A stretch of DNA of 64,000 nucleotides from CALJFL01 sp036961205. Lineage in GTDB: Bacteria; Pseudomonadota; Gammaproteobacteria; Pseudomonadales; Halieaceae. The translations under genes were made by a program, and so were the position numbers. Below are positions 34,185-43,278 of this stretch, one piece after another; the stretch's first letter is position 1, and the number at the start of each line of letters is the position of its first letter. The notes under the pieces were generated by a model. The model saw only the letters and a list, made by a program, of their open reading frames with translations. It made no database searches and was not told the DNA's origin. Where the stretch lies: assembly GCA_036961205.1 (NCBI GenBank), contig JBALVI010000002.1, positions 62,001-126,000 on the forward strand. Direction: 5' to 3'.

Positions 34185-35221
34185 TCGGCGCTTGATGACT
34201 CAAACCAGCGGGGTGCAGCCGGGCTATTGCCGCCACGGACAACATAGATTTGGGCAGCATCGTCCCCTTCATTTTTGAACCTGTGGACTAAGCCAATAGG
34301 GACAGTCAATACGTCGCCCTCAACCAAGGTCAGCTCACCATCCTCCCAGCTCACTGAAACATTTCCCTGATGAATGAAGATTACCTCCTCCTCCTCACGG
34401 GCGTGGCTTGCCAGTGCAGCACCCGGGGCAAAATCAAGGCGACGCAAATTGAACCCGTGGGGCCAGGCCATCTTGCCCGGCCCAATGTTCTCCGCGGAAT
34501 TTTCTGACCCGATAAGTGGTGACTCTGTGACTCCCGTGCTGTTGGCAGTCAATAAAGTCCCAGCCGCTGATGGCTGGTCCTTATACGGCAATACACACTC
34601 TGCAATTTCCTCACCATTCAAGGTCCTGTGGGCCGCAACCTGTTCAGGGCTTGTAGCAGGCATAGGAGCGACGCCAGCGGGTACAACCTCCCCTTTTGTG
34701 GTGTCAATCAAACTGCCATTCTCCAGCAGTATCAGCCCGTAATCGGCAGCCTTGTCGAATACATCAGGCGCCCAGGTAACATGGCCCGGATCATCGCCAC
34801 CGAGCACGGCAAACAGGAACCCGGTCTCAGCGCCAACGTTTTCAAAGCCTCGAAAGACATTGACCGGGATGCTTATACAATCGCCTGGGGAGAGAACAAC
34901 TTCCCCTTCTTCGCCTTTTTCGCCACAGCGAAACGCCCACTGACCGCTATGAACAACGAATACTTCCTCGGTTTCATGGCTGTGCTGGGAGTTGACACAG
35001 TGCGGCGGCTGGCGGGCACCGCCAATGTTGAAGCCATGCGCTTCGGGAATGTGCACGTGCTGGTCGGGGTGCTCGGCCACCCCCGGGCCAATAATGGTAA
35101 AGTTTTCCTTGTGGTCACTACCCGGCGTATACGTGTCTACAAAAGCATTTTTACACGCCCGTAAATCTGCATAGCGCACGAGGCGTTGTTCCATTCCTTG
35201 GACCGTGTATCGTCGGGACAT
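34181..35221 (-). CDS. Two-domain cupin protein (bicupin)
   Basis: A 346-aa protein with two cupin barrels. Cupin 1 (about 60-170): CVNSQHSHETEEVFVVHSGQWAFRCG then LSPGDCISIPVNVFRGFEN. Cupin 2 (about 255-340): FAPGAALASHAREEEEVIFIHQGNVSVSWEDGE then LVEGDVLTVPIGLVHRFKN. Motif 1 of cupin 1 keeps HxH and a glutamate for metal; cupin 2 has only one clear histidine in motif 1. Bicupins include gentisate-type dioxygenases and oxalate decarboxylases; here metal-dependent oxygenation, isomerisation or sensing are all possible. First gene of the minus-strand operon; a CTTCGAATGCA box lies 75 bp upstream. Confidence 0.85.
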   Translation of the reverse strand: MSRRYTVQGMEQRLVRYADLRACKNAFVDTYTPGSDHKENFTIIGPGVAEHPDQHVHIPEAHGFNIGGARQPPHCVNSQHSHETEEVFVVHSGQWAFRCGEKGEEGEVVLSPGDCISIPVNVFRGFENVGAETGFLFAVLGGDDPGHVTWAPDVFDKAADYGLILLENGSLIDTTKGEVVPAGVAPMPATSPEQVAAHRTLNGEEIAECVLPYKDQPSAAGTLLTANSTGVTESPLIGSENSAENIGPGKMAWPHGFNLRRLDFAPGAALASHAREEEEVIFIHQGNVSVSWEDGELTLVEGDVLTVPIGLVHRFKNEGDDAAQIYVVRGGNSPAAPRWFESSSAE

Positions 35222-35295
35222 CTTGCAAACTCCGCTGGGCGTTTTATTCTTTGACTGTGTGCGGTCTATCTTGGGGGGTGTTTCTTAGGTAGAAT

Positions 35296-35312
35296 GTACT
35301 TCGAATGCAAAA
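35296..35312. promoter_or_regulatory. CTTCGAATGCA box, bicupin/amidohydrolase divergent region
   Basis: GTACTTCGAATGCAAAA lies between the bicupin gene (75 bp) and the plus-strand amidohydrolase (about 140 bp). The 12-base core ACTTCGAATGCA is identical to copies at 28177, 38417 and 43265. The TTCGAA centre is palindromic, with a central CpG as in many LacI-family operators. Confidence 0.65.
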
Positions 35313-35451
35313 ATATTGCAAGTCCTCCCAAAAGAACAATGCAGATTATTTATTTTTCAATTAAATCAATGAGATACGATGATATTTGAGAGGGCCAATT
35401 ACGCTTGCAGGCACATTCTGCACAGTGCCGTTAACCGCAAGAGGCATTCCA

Positions 35452-36342
35452 ATGTCTGAGCCGGATTTTCAGTTTATCGATGCCCATCACCATCTTTGGG
35501 ACCTGCAGGCTCTAACATATCCCTGGCTGATGTCCCGCGGTCAAAAACGCTTCTTTGGCGACCCTACCCCAATACAGCACAACTACCTACCTGGGGATTT
35601 TCTGTCAGAGTCCAGTCGCTACCGGCCCAATAAATCGGTGCACATACAGGTCGGCGTGGCCCCAGGCGACGAATTTGCAGAGACGCTCTGGCTACAGAGC
35701 CAGGAACAGATCCCCAATGCAATTGTGGCGTTCGCGGATTTATCGACAGAAGATTTAGGGGACAAGCTGGCGCAACATGGGCAGAGCGATCGCTTGCGCG
35801 GCATCCGACAAATTATCGGAAGACATCCTGTAGAAGATCTGCAGCACGACACAGACGCCCTACTGGACTGCCCCAAATGGCTTGATGGGCTGCGTACACT
35901 GGCACAGGAAAATCTGTCTTTTGACCTACAGTTGATCCCTCCGCAAATGGAACGGGCAGCGGCGGTACTTGCACAGGTACCTGAACTCAAAGTTGCTCTG
36001 TGTCACTGCGGATCCCCCTGGGATCAGTCACCCGAGGGAATACAGCACTGGCGCGCCGGGCTACGGCGCTTTGCTGCGCTACCCAATGTGTACTGCAAAG
36101 TGTCTGGCCTTGGAATGTTTAACCCCAACTGGCAGACCGAAGACCTGCGCCCATTCATTCATGACGTTATTGAAATTTTTGGTCCCGCACGGGTTATGTT
36201 CGGCTCAAACTTTCCGGTCGACAAGTTATACCGATCCTATGAAACTCTTTGGCAGGCCTACGAGGATATTACCGTGGACTATACGGTGTCAGAGAGAGCG
36301 CAAATGTACTGCCAGACAGCACAGCATTTCTATCGGATTTAG
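35452..36342 (+). CDS. Amidohydrolase-2 family, fuconolactonase-like
   Basis: A 296-aa product from ATG 35452 with GAGG nine bases upstream; a TTG at 35386 is rejected. The barrel begins FIDAHHHLWDLQALTYPWL (metal HxH at about residues 10-12). LRGIRQIIGRHP, VALCHCGSPW and MFGSNFPVDKLY follow, as in COG3618 lactonases (L-fuconolactonase, 4-sulfomuconolactonase, PDC hydrolase relatives). Predicted to open a lactone ring in the cytosol. Only plus-strand gene in this part of the cluster, sharing an operator-like box with the bicupin operon. Convergent with the aldolase gene. Confidence 0.87.
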   Translation: MSEPDFQFIDAHHHLWDLQALTYPWLMSRGQKRFFGDPTPIQHNYLPGDFLSESSRYRPNKSVHIQVGVAPGDEFAETLWLQSQEQIPNAIVAFADLSTEDLGDKLAQHGQSDRLRGIRQIIGRHPVEDLQHDTDALLDCPKWLDGLRTLAQENLSFDLQLIPPQMERAAAVLAQVPELKVALCHCGSPWDQSPEGIQHWRAGLRRFAALPNVYCKVSGLGMFNPNWQTEDLRPFIHDVIEIFGPARVMFGSNFPVDKLYRSYETLWQAYEDITVDYTVSERAQMYCQTAQHFYRI

Positions 36343-36367
36343 TGCCACGGCTGGCCTGAATCGTTTT

Positions 36368-37126
36368 CTAATCGGCCCTGAATTGTGAAACCAGTTTGGC
36401 GGCGCCCTGTAGAAGAAAACCGTGGTCAGAAGACAACAGAAACAGGCTGGCCCCGTGATCTCGCCAGCGAGGTATCTCACTAAGATCGCCTACAAACATA
36501 CCCACCCGCCGTCCTCGGGCAGCGGCTGCTTCGCAAATACGTTCAACTGCTGCCAATACGACTGGTGCTGAAGGCGACTCAGCCTGTAGAGCCACGGTAA
36601 GGTCAATACGGCCTATAAATAGACAATCTACACCGTCTACAGCGGCAATTTCATCGATTGCATCCAGAGCTTCCAGATCTTCGATCTGAGCCACCAGGAC
36701 ACTCTCTGCGGCACTATCGGCCAGGTGGGTAGCCATGGCCTTGGTGGTGTAACCGGCTGCGCGTGTTGAACCCGCGTAACCGCGGCCTCCAGGTCCAAAA
36801 TGAGAAGCCTTTACCAGTTCCTCAGCAAGCTCGGGTGAGGTGACATGGGGTACCACGACACCAGTGGCGCCACAATCAAGCGCATTGAGTATGTGCTCTG
36901 GTGCCGACGAGGGCACTCGCACCAGACTCGGCATATGCTCAGCGCGAAGTGCGTGCAGACAATGATCCTGCGTGAGTCGATCGAATGGCGAATGTTCTGC
37001 GTCCAGGCAGACCAGATCCAGTTCGGTTTTCCCCAGGACCTCGCAAACCATAGGAGAAGGGGTTTTGACAAAAGTGCCCAGTAGCATATCGCCCGCGGAC
37101 AAACGTGACTTCAAATTGGAGCTCAT
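36368..37126 (-). CDS. HpcH/HpaI-type class II aldolase
   Basis: A 252-aa TIM-barrel aldolase of the HpcH/HpaI/citrate-lyase-beta family. DLVCLDAEHSPFDR near residue 36 carries the catalytic histidine, SLVRVPSS the substrate-binding arginine, VAQIEDLEALDAI the metal glutamate, and LFIGRIDLTVAL the metal aspartate region. It should cleave a 4-hydroxy-2-oxo acid to pyruvate (or an analogue) and an aldehyde. It starts four bases after the MetE-like gene stop, so they form an operon. A plausible terminal C-C cleavage step of this cluster. Confidence 0.9.
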   Translation of the reverse strand: MSSNLKSRLSAGDMLLGTFVKTPSPMVCEVLGKTELDLVCLDAEHSPFDRLTQDHCLHALRAEHMPSLVRVPSSAPEHILNALDCGATGVVVPHVTSPELAEELVKASHFGPGGRGYAGSTRAAGYTTKAMATHLADSAAESVLVAQIEDLEALDAIDEIAAVDGVDCLFIGRIDLTVALQAESPSAPVVLAAVERICEAAAARGRRVGMFVGDLSEIPRWRDHGASLFLLSSDHGFLLQGAAKLVSQFRAD

Positions 37127-37130
37127 CGTT

Positions 37131-38276
37131 TTACCCCCACAACTCAGCGGACGCTAAGGCGGCACCCTCCACCATCGCAGCAAGTTTGGCGTAGACGATA
37201 TCCTCATCTACCGCACCAAAACCAGCAAACGTCGAAAAGCCGCAATCGGTACCGGCCAATACTCGTTCACGACCGACGATGTCGGCAAAGCGCAACAGAC
37301 GCTGCGCTACCAATCGCGGGTGCTCGATAAAGTTAGTCGTTGAATCAATTACCCCGGGTACCAGGATTTTGTCATCGGGGATCTGCGCATCACGGAACAC
37401 TTCCCACTCGTGGGCGTGCCTGGGATTAGAAGATTCGAACAGTAAGGCCTGAGGTTTTGCTTTCATTGCGATCGGGAGCACGGTTTCCATAGGCGCGTCA
37501 CAATGGTGTGGCCCCTCATAGTTTCCCCAGCAAACATGCAAACGCACCTTATCGGCCGGCACATTACGCAGCGCATCGTTTAGCACTTCCACATGGAGGT
37601 TGGCCAAGGCAATGTACTCAGCCTCTGGCTTATCCTTAAACAACATATGACGACCCAGACCCAGATCGGGCGAATCGAGTTGCAGGATAAATCCAGCCTC
37701 TACGATGGCCTCATACTCGGTGCGCATAGCCTCGGCAAGAGCCTGCAGATAATGCTCGTGGTCGGGGTAGTGCTTATTGGGCTGAAAAAGTGCAATCACC
37801 CCGGGCGAGGCCGCGTTCATAAACCCTTCGGTCACCGGATGGCGCGTTACCGCTGCTTGTAAATTCGCCAGATCTTCGTTCAGCGGTGCCATGTCCTTAA
37901 CCTGAATATCACCTACACAGCACGGCCTTTGGTAGCTTGGGGTGCCACCGGCACTCGCCTGACGTTTCAAAAACCCAGGGAACTCCTCGAGGTCTGCCGG
38001 AGGATTACGCTCGCTGTCACCGGCAAAACCGGTAATACGATCTTTGATATAGGTGGCATAGCTGATTTTACTCATTTCGCCATCACTGACGATATCGATA
38101 CCCGCCTCTACTTGTCTGGCCACAACATCATCCACCGCTGACCTGATAGTGTCAGCCAGTTCCGCTGCGTCATAGGGCTGTTCATTTTCTTTGGCAAAAA
38201 CACCATCGGTCACCACCTTGGAGCGCGGCAAACTACCCACGTGAGTCGTAAGAATTCTGTCTTGACTGGTTTTCAT
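37131..38276 (-). CDS. MetE C-terminal-like zinc methyltransferase family protein
   Basis: A 381-aa single TIM barrel of the cobalamin-independent methionine synthase family, without the N-terminal half of MetE (about 750 aa). It begins ILTTHVGSLPR, has EAGIDIVSDGEMSKISY near residue 60, and keeps probable zinc ligands in RLHVCWGNYEGPH (His, Cys) and LAGTDCGFSTF (Cys). Stand-alone versions include archaeal methyltransferases and epoxyalkane:CoM transferases, and many unknowns in catabolic clusters. A thiol-alkylation or demethylation step is possible. GAGGG precedes ATG 38276. A CTTCGAATGCA box lies about 140 bp upstream. Confidence 0.87.
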   Translation of the reverse strand: MKTSQDRILTTHVGSLPRSKVVTDGVFAKENEQPYDAAELADTIRSAVDDVVARQVEAGIDIVSDGEMSKISYATYIKDRITGFAGDSERNPPADLEEFPGFLKRQASAGGTPSYQRPCCVGDIQVKDMAPLNEDLANLQAAVTRHPVTEGFMNAASPGVIALFQPNKHYPDHEHYLQALAEAMRTEYEAIVEAGFILQLDSPDLGLGRHMLFKDKPEAEYIALANLHVEVLNDALRNVPADKVRLHVCWGNYEGPHHCDAPMETVLPIAMKAKPQALLFESSNPRHAHEWEVFRDAQIPDDKILVPGVIDSTTNFIEHPRLVAQRLLRFADIVGRERVLAGTDCGFSTFAGFGAVDEDIVYAKLAAMVEGAALASAELWG

Positions 38277-38414
38277 CCGGTATCCCTCAATTATTTTTAT
38301 GCCAGGCCAACAGCTCGGCTGTCACCTGTTGTCGTTATTCCATGGTCGAAAGATGGCCGCAGTTGGCGATCACCCGCAAGGTTGAATTTGGTGTTCACGG
38401 AAAGCACAACGATT

Positions 38415-38428
38415 GTACTTCGAATGCA
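38415..38428. promoter_or_regulatory. CTTCGAATGCA box upstream of the MetE-like operon
   Basis: GTACTTCGAATGCA in the 172-bp gap between the LacI gene stop and the MetE-like start. Same sequence and orientation as the other boxes; it would control the MetE-like and HpcH-like genes. Confidence 0.65.
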
Positions 38429-38448
38429 GTTTGTCATCTGAAAAAGAT

Positions 38449-39492
38449 CTAATCATGGCGAATGCTGCCGCCCTTGCGCAACACCCCAGAGAACAAGCGT
38501 TTCTCCGGGGGCAAATCATAATTATCGACCCGATCAAGCAGCATGGATACCGCCGCTTGCGCCATGCTTTCTACTGGCTGCTGAATGGTAGCCAGATCGA
38601 AACTTGACCAGGCGGCGGGTCGCACTCCGTCAAAACCAACAACGGAGACATCTCCGGGAACATCAAGCGTCAAGTTATAGCGCAGCCCATCCATACAACC
38701 CATGGCCATCATGTCATTCGCGCAAATGACGGCGTCTGGGGCAGAACCGCGCTGTTGAGCCACGTCAAGAATAGCCCTGCGTCCAGAATCGTAACTATAG
38801 TCGCCGGCAACGAGAGTCACGTCGGAAATACCCAGATCGGTCAAACGATCCAATGCTCCCTGCGTCCGCTGCATACTGACTACCGAATCCTCAGGCCCGC
38901 TAATAACGGCGAAGGATTTGTGCCGACCACTGCCGGCAAGCAAACTAACTAGAGAGCGTTCACCGCCTACCTGATCGCAGCTCACGCTGCTGACTGGCAC
39001 GTCCTGGTAGGAGCGGTTGTAGAACACCAAAGGCACGTTGCGTTCAGCAAACCCTTCTATCTGCACAGGCGTGAGATTAGCGGCCGCCACTACGCCATCA
39101 ACCTGATACTGCCATATCTGGTCCAATGTGCGGCCAACATCACTTTCACGGTCGAGTGTGAACAGCAGTACGTGAACACCGCGATCGGCGAATCTGGCGC
39201 TCAACTCGGATAAAACCTCAGGATAGTAATTCAAGTTGGAGACAATCACCGCGACCATATTGGAACGGCGTGTGATCAGGCCGCGAGCAATAGCGTTCGG
39301 CTGATAGCCGAGTTCTTTCACCGACTTCATCACCCGCGCGCGCATTTTTTTGGAAACGCTGGCATCAGGCTTGAAGCAGCGTGAAACCGCTGATTGTGAG
39401 ACGCCAGCGTGCAGAGCCACGTCATACGACGTTACATGTCGCTTGCTGCTGGCGAAGTTTTCCTTACGAGTGCTGTTAGCGGGCTTTGTCAC
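38449..39492 (-). CDS. LacI-family transcriptional regulator
   Basis: A 347-aa regulator from GTG 39492, with AAGG upstream and a 17-bp overlap into the dehydrogenase gene. The N-terminal helix-turn-helix TSYDVALHAGVSQSAVSRCF spans about residues 21-40, with hinge ELGYQPNAIARGLITRRSN. The periplasmic-binding-like core has NMVAVIVSN, DGVVAAANLTPVQIEGF, CANDMMAMGCMDGLRY and DVSVVGFDG. The only DNA-binding protein found between 24.9 and 45.1 kb, so it is the best candidate reader of the CTTCGAATGCA boxes, whose palindromic TTCGAA centre suits LacI proteins. Its ligand is unknown, probably a pathway intermediate. Confidence 0.93.
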   Translation of the reverse strand: MTKPANSTRKENFASSKRHVTSYDVALHAGVSQSAVSRCFKPDASVSKKMRARVMKSVKELGYQPNAIARGLITRRSNMVAVIVSNLNYYPEVLSELSARFADRGVHVLLFTLDRESDVGRTLDQIWQYQVDGVVAAANLTPVQIEGFAERNVPLVFYNRSYQDVPVSSVSCDQVGGERSLVSLLAGSGRHKSFAVISGPEDSVVSMQRTQGALDRLTDLGISDVTLVAGDYSYDSGRRAILDVAQQRGSAPDAVICANDMMAMGCMDGLRYNLTLDVPGDVSVVGFDGVRPAAWSSFDLATIQQPVESMAQAAVSMLLDRVDNYDLPPEKRLFSGVLRKGGSIRHD

Positions 39493-40759
39493 CGTAGCGC
39501 CTTACGCGAATATCTGCCTGTTCCTTGTGTCCGGCGAAACCCTCAACTGCACACAGGCGTGAGCAATACTCACCAACCATGGCAGAGGCTTCCGGGGTCA
39601 CTCTTTGGTAGGTGCAGGTCTTAATAAACTTGCCTACCCATAATCCACCAGTATAGCGTGACGCTTTCTTGGTTGGCAAAGTGTGATTGGTGCCAATCAC
39701 TTTGTCGCCATAGGCGACATTAGTCTCAGGCCCCAAAAACAAAGCACCGTAGTTGGTCATATTTTCCAGGAAATAGTTCGGATCGCGGGTCATTACCTGT
39801 ACGTGCTCGGAGGCAATACCGTCGGCCACCTCCACCATTTCTTCATAGCTATCGCAGAGAATAACCTGGCCGTATTCGCGCCAGGCCTGACCGGCGACTT
39901 CAGCCGTGGGCAATACGGTGAGCTGACGCTCGACTTCTGCCATGGTGTCATGAGCCAGTTGCTCGGAATTGGTCAGTAGGATCGCGGGGGAATTGGGACC
40001 ATGTTCAGCCTGCCCCAGTAAATCGGCAGCGCACAGTTCACCGTCAACCGTATCATCGGCGATCACCAGCGTTTCAGTAGGACCAGCAAACAAATCGATG
40101 CCGACTCGGCCAAACAGCTGCCGTTTTGCTTCTGCTACAAACGCATTACCCGGGCCAACGATCATATCGACCGCGCCGATTGTTTCAGTGCCGATCGCCA
40201 TCGCTCCTACTGCCTGAACGCCACCCATACAGTAGATTTCATCAGCGCCCGCCATATCCATCGCTACCACAATGGCCGCACTGGGTTTGCCGTTGAACGG
40301 AGGCGCAGCCGCGATCACGCGCTTTACCCCGGCGACCTTCGCAGTGACCACACTCATATGGGCAGAGGCTACCAGCGGGTATTTCCCACCTGGCACATAA
40401 CAACCCACGCTGCTCATGGGGATATGTTTGTGACCGAGCACCACCCCGGGCAGAGTCTCTTCTTCGACATCGACCATAGACTCGCGTTGAATACGGGCGA
40501 AGTTACCCACCTGTACCTGAGCGAAGTGTATGTCGTCGATAACTTGCTGATCCAGTTCTTCGTAGCAAGCCTGGATCTGCTCCTGGCTAAGGCGGAAGCT
40601 ATCGGGACTCCAGCGGTCAAATTTCTGCGAATACTCACGTACTGCATCGTCCCCATGAGTCTCTATCTTCTGCAGAATATCTTCGACGATTCCGCGAACC
40701 TTGGCATCCTGTGTCTGTACTTCTTCAACAGAAATGCCTTGTTTCAGAAACTTTGCCAT
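39476..40759 (-). CDS. Histidinol-dehydrogenase family protein, HpsN-like
   Basis: A 427-aa product from ATG 40759 with GGAGG eight bases upstream. HisD fold: VGCYVPGGKYPLVASAHMSV, MIVGPGNAFVAEAKRQLFG, DLLGQAEHGPNSPA (zinc Gln/His), ASEHVQVMT (catalytic Glu-His) and AYGDKVIGTNHTLPT. The start MAKFLKQG and overall pattern recall sulfopropanediol 3-dehydrogenase HpsN more than biosynthetic HisD, and no his genes are nearby. It probably oxidises a primary alcohol to a carboxylate by two NAD-linked steps. Overlaps and precedes the LacI gene. A strong terminator stands 26 bp upstream of its start. Confidence 0.9.
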   Translation of the reverse strand: MAKFLKQGISVEEVQTQDAKVRGIVEDILQKIETHGDDAVREYSQKFDRWSPDSFRLSQEQIQACYEELDQQVIDDIHFAQVQVGNFARIQRESMVDVEEETLPGVVLGHKHIPMSSVGCYVPGGKYPLVASAHMSVVTAKVAGVKRVIAAAPPFNGKPSAAIVVAMDMAGADEIYCMGGVQAVGAMAIGTETIGAVDMIVGPGNAFVAEAKRQLFGRVGIDLFAGPTETLVIADDTVDGELCAADLLGQAEHGPNSPAILLTNSEQLAHDTMAEVERQLTVLPTAEVAGQAWREYGQVILCDSYEEMVEVADGIASEHVQVMTRDPNYFLENMTNYGALFLGPETNVAYGDKVIGTNHTLPTKKASRYTGGLWVGKFIKTCTYQRVTPEASAMVGEYCSRLCAVEGFAGHKEQADIRVRRYGDKAR

Positions 40760-40784
40760 AACGGGCCTCCACAAATTATTTGAT

Positions 40785-40816
40785 AAAAAAAAGGCAGAAG
40801 GTTTACACCTTCTGCC
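40785..40816 (-). terminator. Rho-independent terminator of the TonB receptor gene
   Basis: GGCAGAAGGT-TTAC-ACCTTCTGCC is a perfect 10-bp stem. On the minus strand it is followed by eight T residues (A-tract 40785-40792 on the plus strand). It lies 28 bp after the receptor stop and just before the HisD-like gene, leaving almost no space for a separate promoter. Confidence 0.9.
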
Positions 40817-40843
40817 AAATGCCCGCAGGCATCACAAAAGTGA

Positions 40844-43132
40844 TCAGAAGTTGTAACTAAACTTGACACCATAATTCTGCGGGTAGAGATAGCTGGTCTG
40901 AACCAGATCATTACCGCCCACATTAGTACGTGCCAGGACGTCTTCATCTTCGATATTCTCGATAAAGGCCTCCGCAGTTATACCTTCGCTGGGAGACGTC
41001 CAGATTACCCTGAAGTCCGTCTTGGTATAGGAATCCTGCTCCTGGGTGCTGTACGTGACCACGTCATCCGTGTTGTATGAATCCGAATAATAGGTTTGCA
41101 GATAGGGGGTAATTCTTCCCGCACTACCAAGGTCGAAATCATAGGCCAGCATCAGGCTGATAGTAACATCGGGGGCCCAAGGTGGGGTCTCACCCTCCAG
41201 GTCTATGAACGATTGTACCTGCCCATTCGCTTGTTCAAACGGGTTGGAAACTCCGAACTCACCGAACTCGTTGTCCATAAACGACATGCCAGCAGAGACA
41301 TAGAAGTTATCAGTAGGCAGCCAAACAATCTCAACTTCCAGTCCAACGGTTTCTATTTCACCGCCATTAACCGTCCGGGTAATGTTCGCTCCGTCTAGAA
41401 CGATCAGTTCCTGAGTAGTCAAATTGCTGTACTCGTTAGAGTAAACGGCAAGGTTAAGTTGAATAGTATCGTCTACCCAGCGACTTTTTATGCCAGCCTC
41501 ATAGGCTTCGGAATCCTGCTGCTCAAACGGAGTGCCGTCCGAGTTCACACCACCGGAAAGGAAGCCGGTAGAATAGTTGGCGTAGAGAAGAATGTTATCC
41601 ATGAAATCCCACTCAACGCCCGCCTTATAGGTGACGTCGTCAAAGCTTCGCGTAGCCGAGCGCTCAGGGCGCAGTGTGTACTGATAGATATCAATGGGTC
41701 TGCCATCGAGGCTGACACCCGGGTTCACGCCAGGTAATGGATTGCCGCCGGCATCGGTGGACGAACCCGAGAACGTAGCGGTGTCTTTTTCTTCATCACT
41801 GTAACGAATGCCGGCAATTAGACGGAATGTGTCGGTGACAGAAAACTCACCCTGCAGGAACGCTCCTTCGGTTGTAGTATCTATCTCCTGATAGTCAGCA
41901 AAATCGCTAAAGGACTGCGGATCTACTCGATACTGGGAGAAGCCAAAGCCAATTTCATCTTCTGAATAATACAGTCCACCCGTTAGAGTCAGTACGTTAC
42001 CCGTATACACTAATTGCAATTCCTGGGTTACCGATTCCACTTCTTCATCCCAGTAATAGGAGTAACCCGCCGTGTTGCTGAACTCACCGTCCATCTCGAA
42101 CTCACTGTCGAATTCGGTATAGGAAGTAATGGAGAGGAATGACAGTGTATCGGAGATATCCCATGCCACATGCAATGTAGCACTGTCTTCGGAATTGTCA
42201 CGGTCGGTCGTGACATCGTAGGAAACGGTTTGTGGCTTATCGAAGAAGGACTGCGGCTGCGCCGCCGGGTTCGGGTTCAAGCAATTGGTGAAGTCCCCGT
42301 AGGCATCCGTAATACCGTTAGCATTAATGGGCTGGCAAGTACCCTCAGAGGAAAAAATACCAGCAGTGGTTCCCTTCTCACTAGTCGAAGCCAGCCGCAG
42401 CGTCACATCTACACTGTCGGTTGCGTTCCACAAGGCTGATACGCGAAAATTCCGCGCTTCGTCCTGGCCGAGATCTTCACCAGCGCCCTTGTTGTCAATC
42501 CAACCGTCACTGTCTTTAGTGTTGAACGCGCCGCGCAACGCAAAGTCGTCAGTAATCGGAACGTTGATAAATCCCTCAGTGGTAATCTTATTGAATTTTC
42601 CAGCACTCGCCTTGATTCCGCCAGACAAGGCTTCAGTGTCGGGTCGGTTGGTATACAGGTTAACTGCGCCGGCAAAAGTGTTACGCCCATACAAGGTTCC
42701 CTGTGGACCTTTTAGAACTTCTATTCGCTCAACATCAAAAAATGCCTGAGTCTGCTGGGAAGCTCTAGGGCGGTATACGCCATCGATGAAGAATCCCGCC
42801 ACCGCTGAGTTGTCAGCGAAGGTGTTGTTGGAGTTGGCACCGCGGATGGCAATCTTGGCGTCGGAGCCGACGAAACCGTAGCTCACACCCGGCGTAACCA
42901 ACTCAATGCGCGAAACATCCACAATGCCCGCCCGGTCCATTGCCTGACTGTCCAGAGCAGTAACGGAAATTCCGACGTCCTGCAGGTTCTGTTCGCGTTT
43001 CTGCGCGGTCACGATCACCTCTTCCAGGGCAAATCCGCCGCCCTGAGCAAGTGCCAGGTGGGAACCTGCAAGGGTTGAGGACAAAATCATCGCTAGTTGG
43101 GCCGCGATCAGCTTCTTCGGGGGTAATACCAT
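40844..43132 (-). CDS. TonB-dependent outer-membrane receptor
   Basis: A 762-aa product from ATG 43132, with GGAGA eight bases upstream; a TTG at 43144 is in frame. A signal peptide ends at HLALAQ, a TonB-box-like EEVIVTAQKREQNLQDV follows, then the plug (IAIRGANSNN, VERIEVLKGPQGTLYGRNTFAGAVNL at about 130-170) and a barrel ending in aromatic YGVKFSYNF. The subtype resembles catabolic receptors of sphingomonads and marine gammaproteobacteria rather than siderophore receptors; no iron genes are nearby. Probably imports the cluster substrate. A CTTCGAATGCA box is 131 bp upstream. Confidence 0.94.
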   Translation of the reverse strand: MVLPPKKLIAAQLAMILSSTLAGSHLALAQGGGFALEEVIVTAQKREQNLQDVGISVTALDSQAMDRAGIVDVSRIELVTPGVSYGFVGSDAKIAIRGANSNNTFADNSAVAGFFIDGVYRPRASQQTQAFFDVERIEVLKGPQGTLYGRNTFAGAVNLYTNRPDTEALSGGIKASAGKFNKITTEGFINVPITDDFALRGAFNTKDSDGWIDNKGAGEDLGQDEARNFRVSALWNATDSVDVTLRLASTSEKGTTAGIFSSEGTCQPINANGITDAYGDFTNCLNPNPAAQPQSFFDKPQTVSYDVTTDRDNSEDSATLHVAWDISDTLSFLSITSYTEFDSEFEMDGEFSNTAGYSYYWDEEVESVTQELQLVYTGNVLTLTGGLYYSEDEIGFGFSQYRVDPQSFSDFADYQEIDTTTEGAFLQGEFSVTDTFRLIAGIRYSDEEKDTATFSGSSTDAGGNPLPGVNPGVSLDGRPIDIYQYTLRPERSATRSFDDVTYKAGVEWDFMDNILLYANYSTGFLSGGVNSDGTPFEQQDSEAYEAGIKSRWVDDTIQLNLAVYSNEYSNLTTQELIVLDGANITRTVNGGEIETVGLEVEIVWLPTDNFYVSAGMSFMDNEFGEFGVSNPFEQANGQVQSFIDLEGETPPWAPDVTISLMLAYDFDLGSAGRITPYLQTYYSDSYNTDDVVTYSTQEQDSYTKTDFRVIWTSPSEGITAEAFIENIEDEDVLARTNVGGNDLVQTSYLYPQNYGVKFSYNF

Positions 43133-43262
43133 GGTCTTCTCCAATTCAATATGGGTATTGTAAAGCTTTCTTTTTATCGTAAAAACCGAGATCAGATGAT
43201 CTTACTGACCTGGCCGAACTACTAATCAAACTCAGAGTGAGTGGGTAACGCTGTGACACTTT

Positions 43263-43278
43263 GTACTTCGAATGCAAA
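43263..43278. promoter_or_regulatory. CTTCGAATGCA box upstream of the TonB receptor
   Basis: GTACTTCGAATGCAAA, identical over 14 bases to the box at 35296 and over 14 to that at 38415. It stands 131 bp from the receptor start. Confidence 0.65.

Noticed and set aside
34628..35164. Plus-strand 178-codon open frame
   Set aside because: Antisense to the bicupin gene, which has overlapping stop-start coupling to its neighbour.
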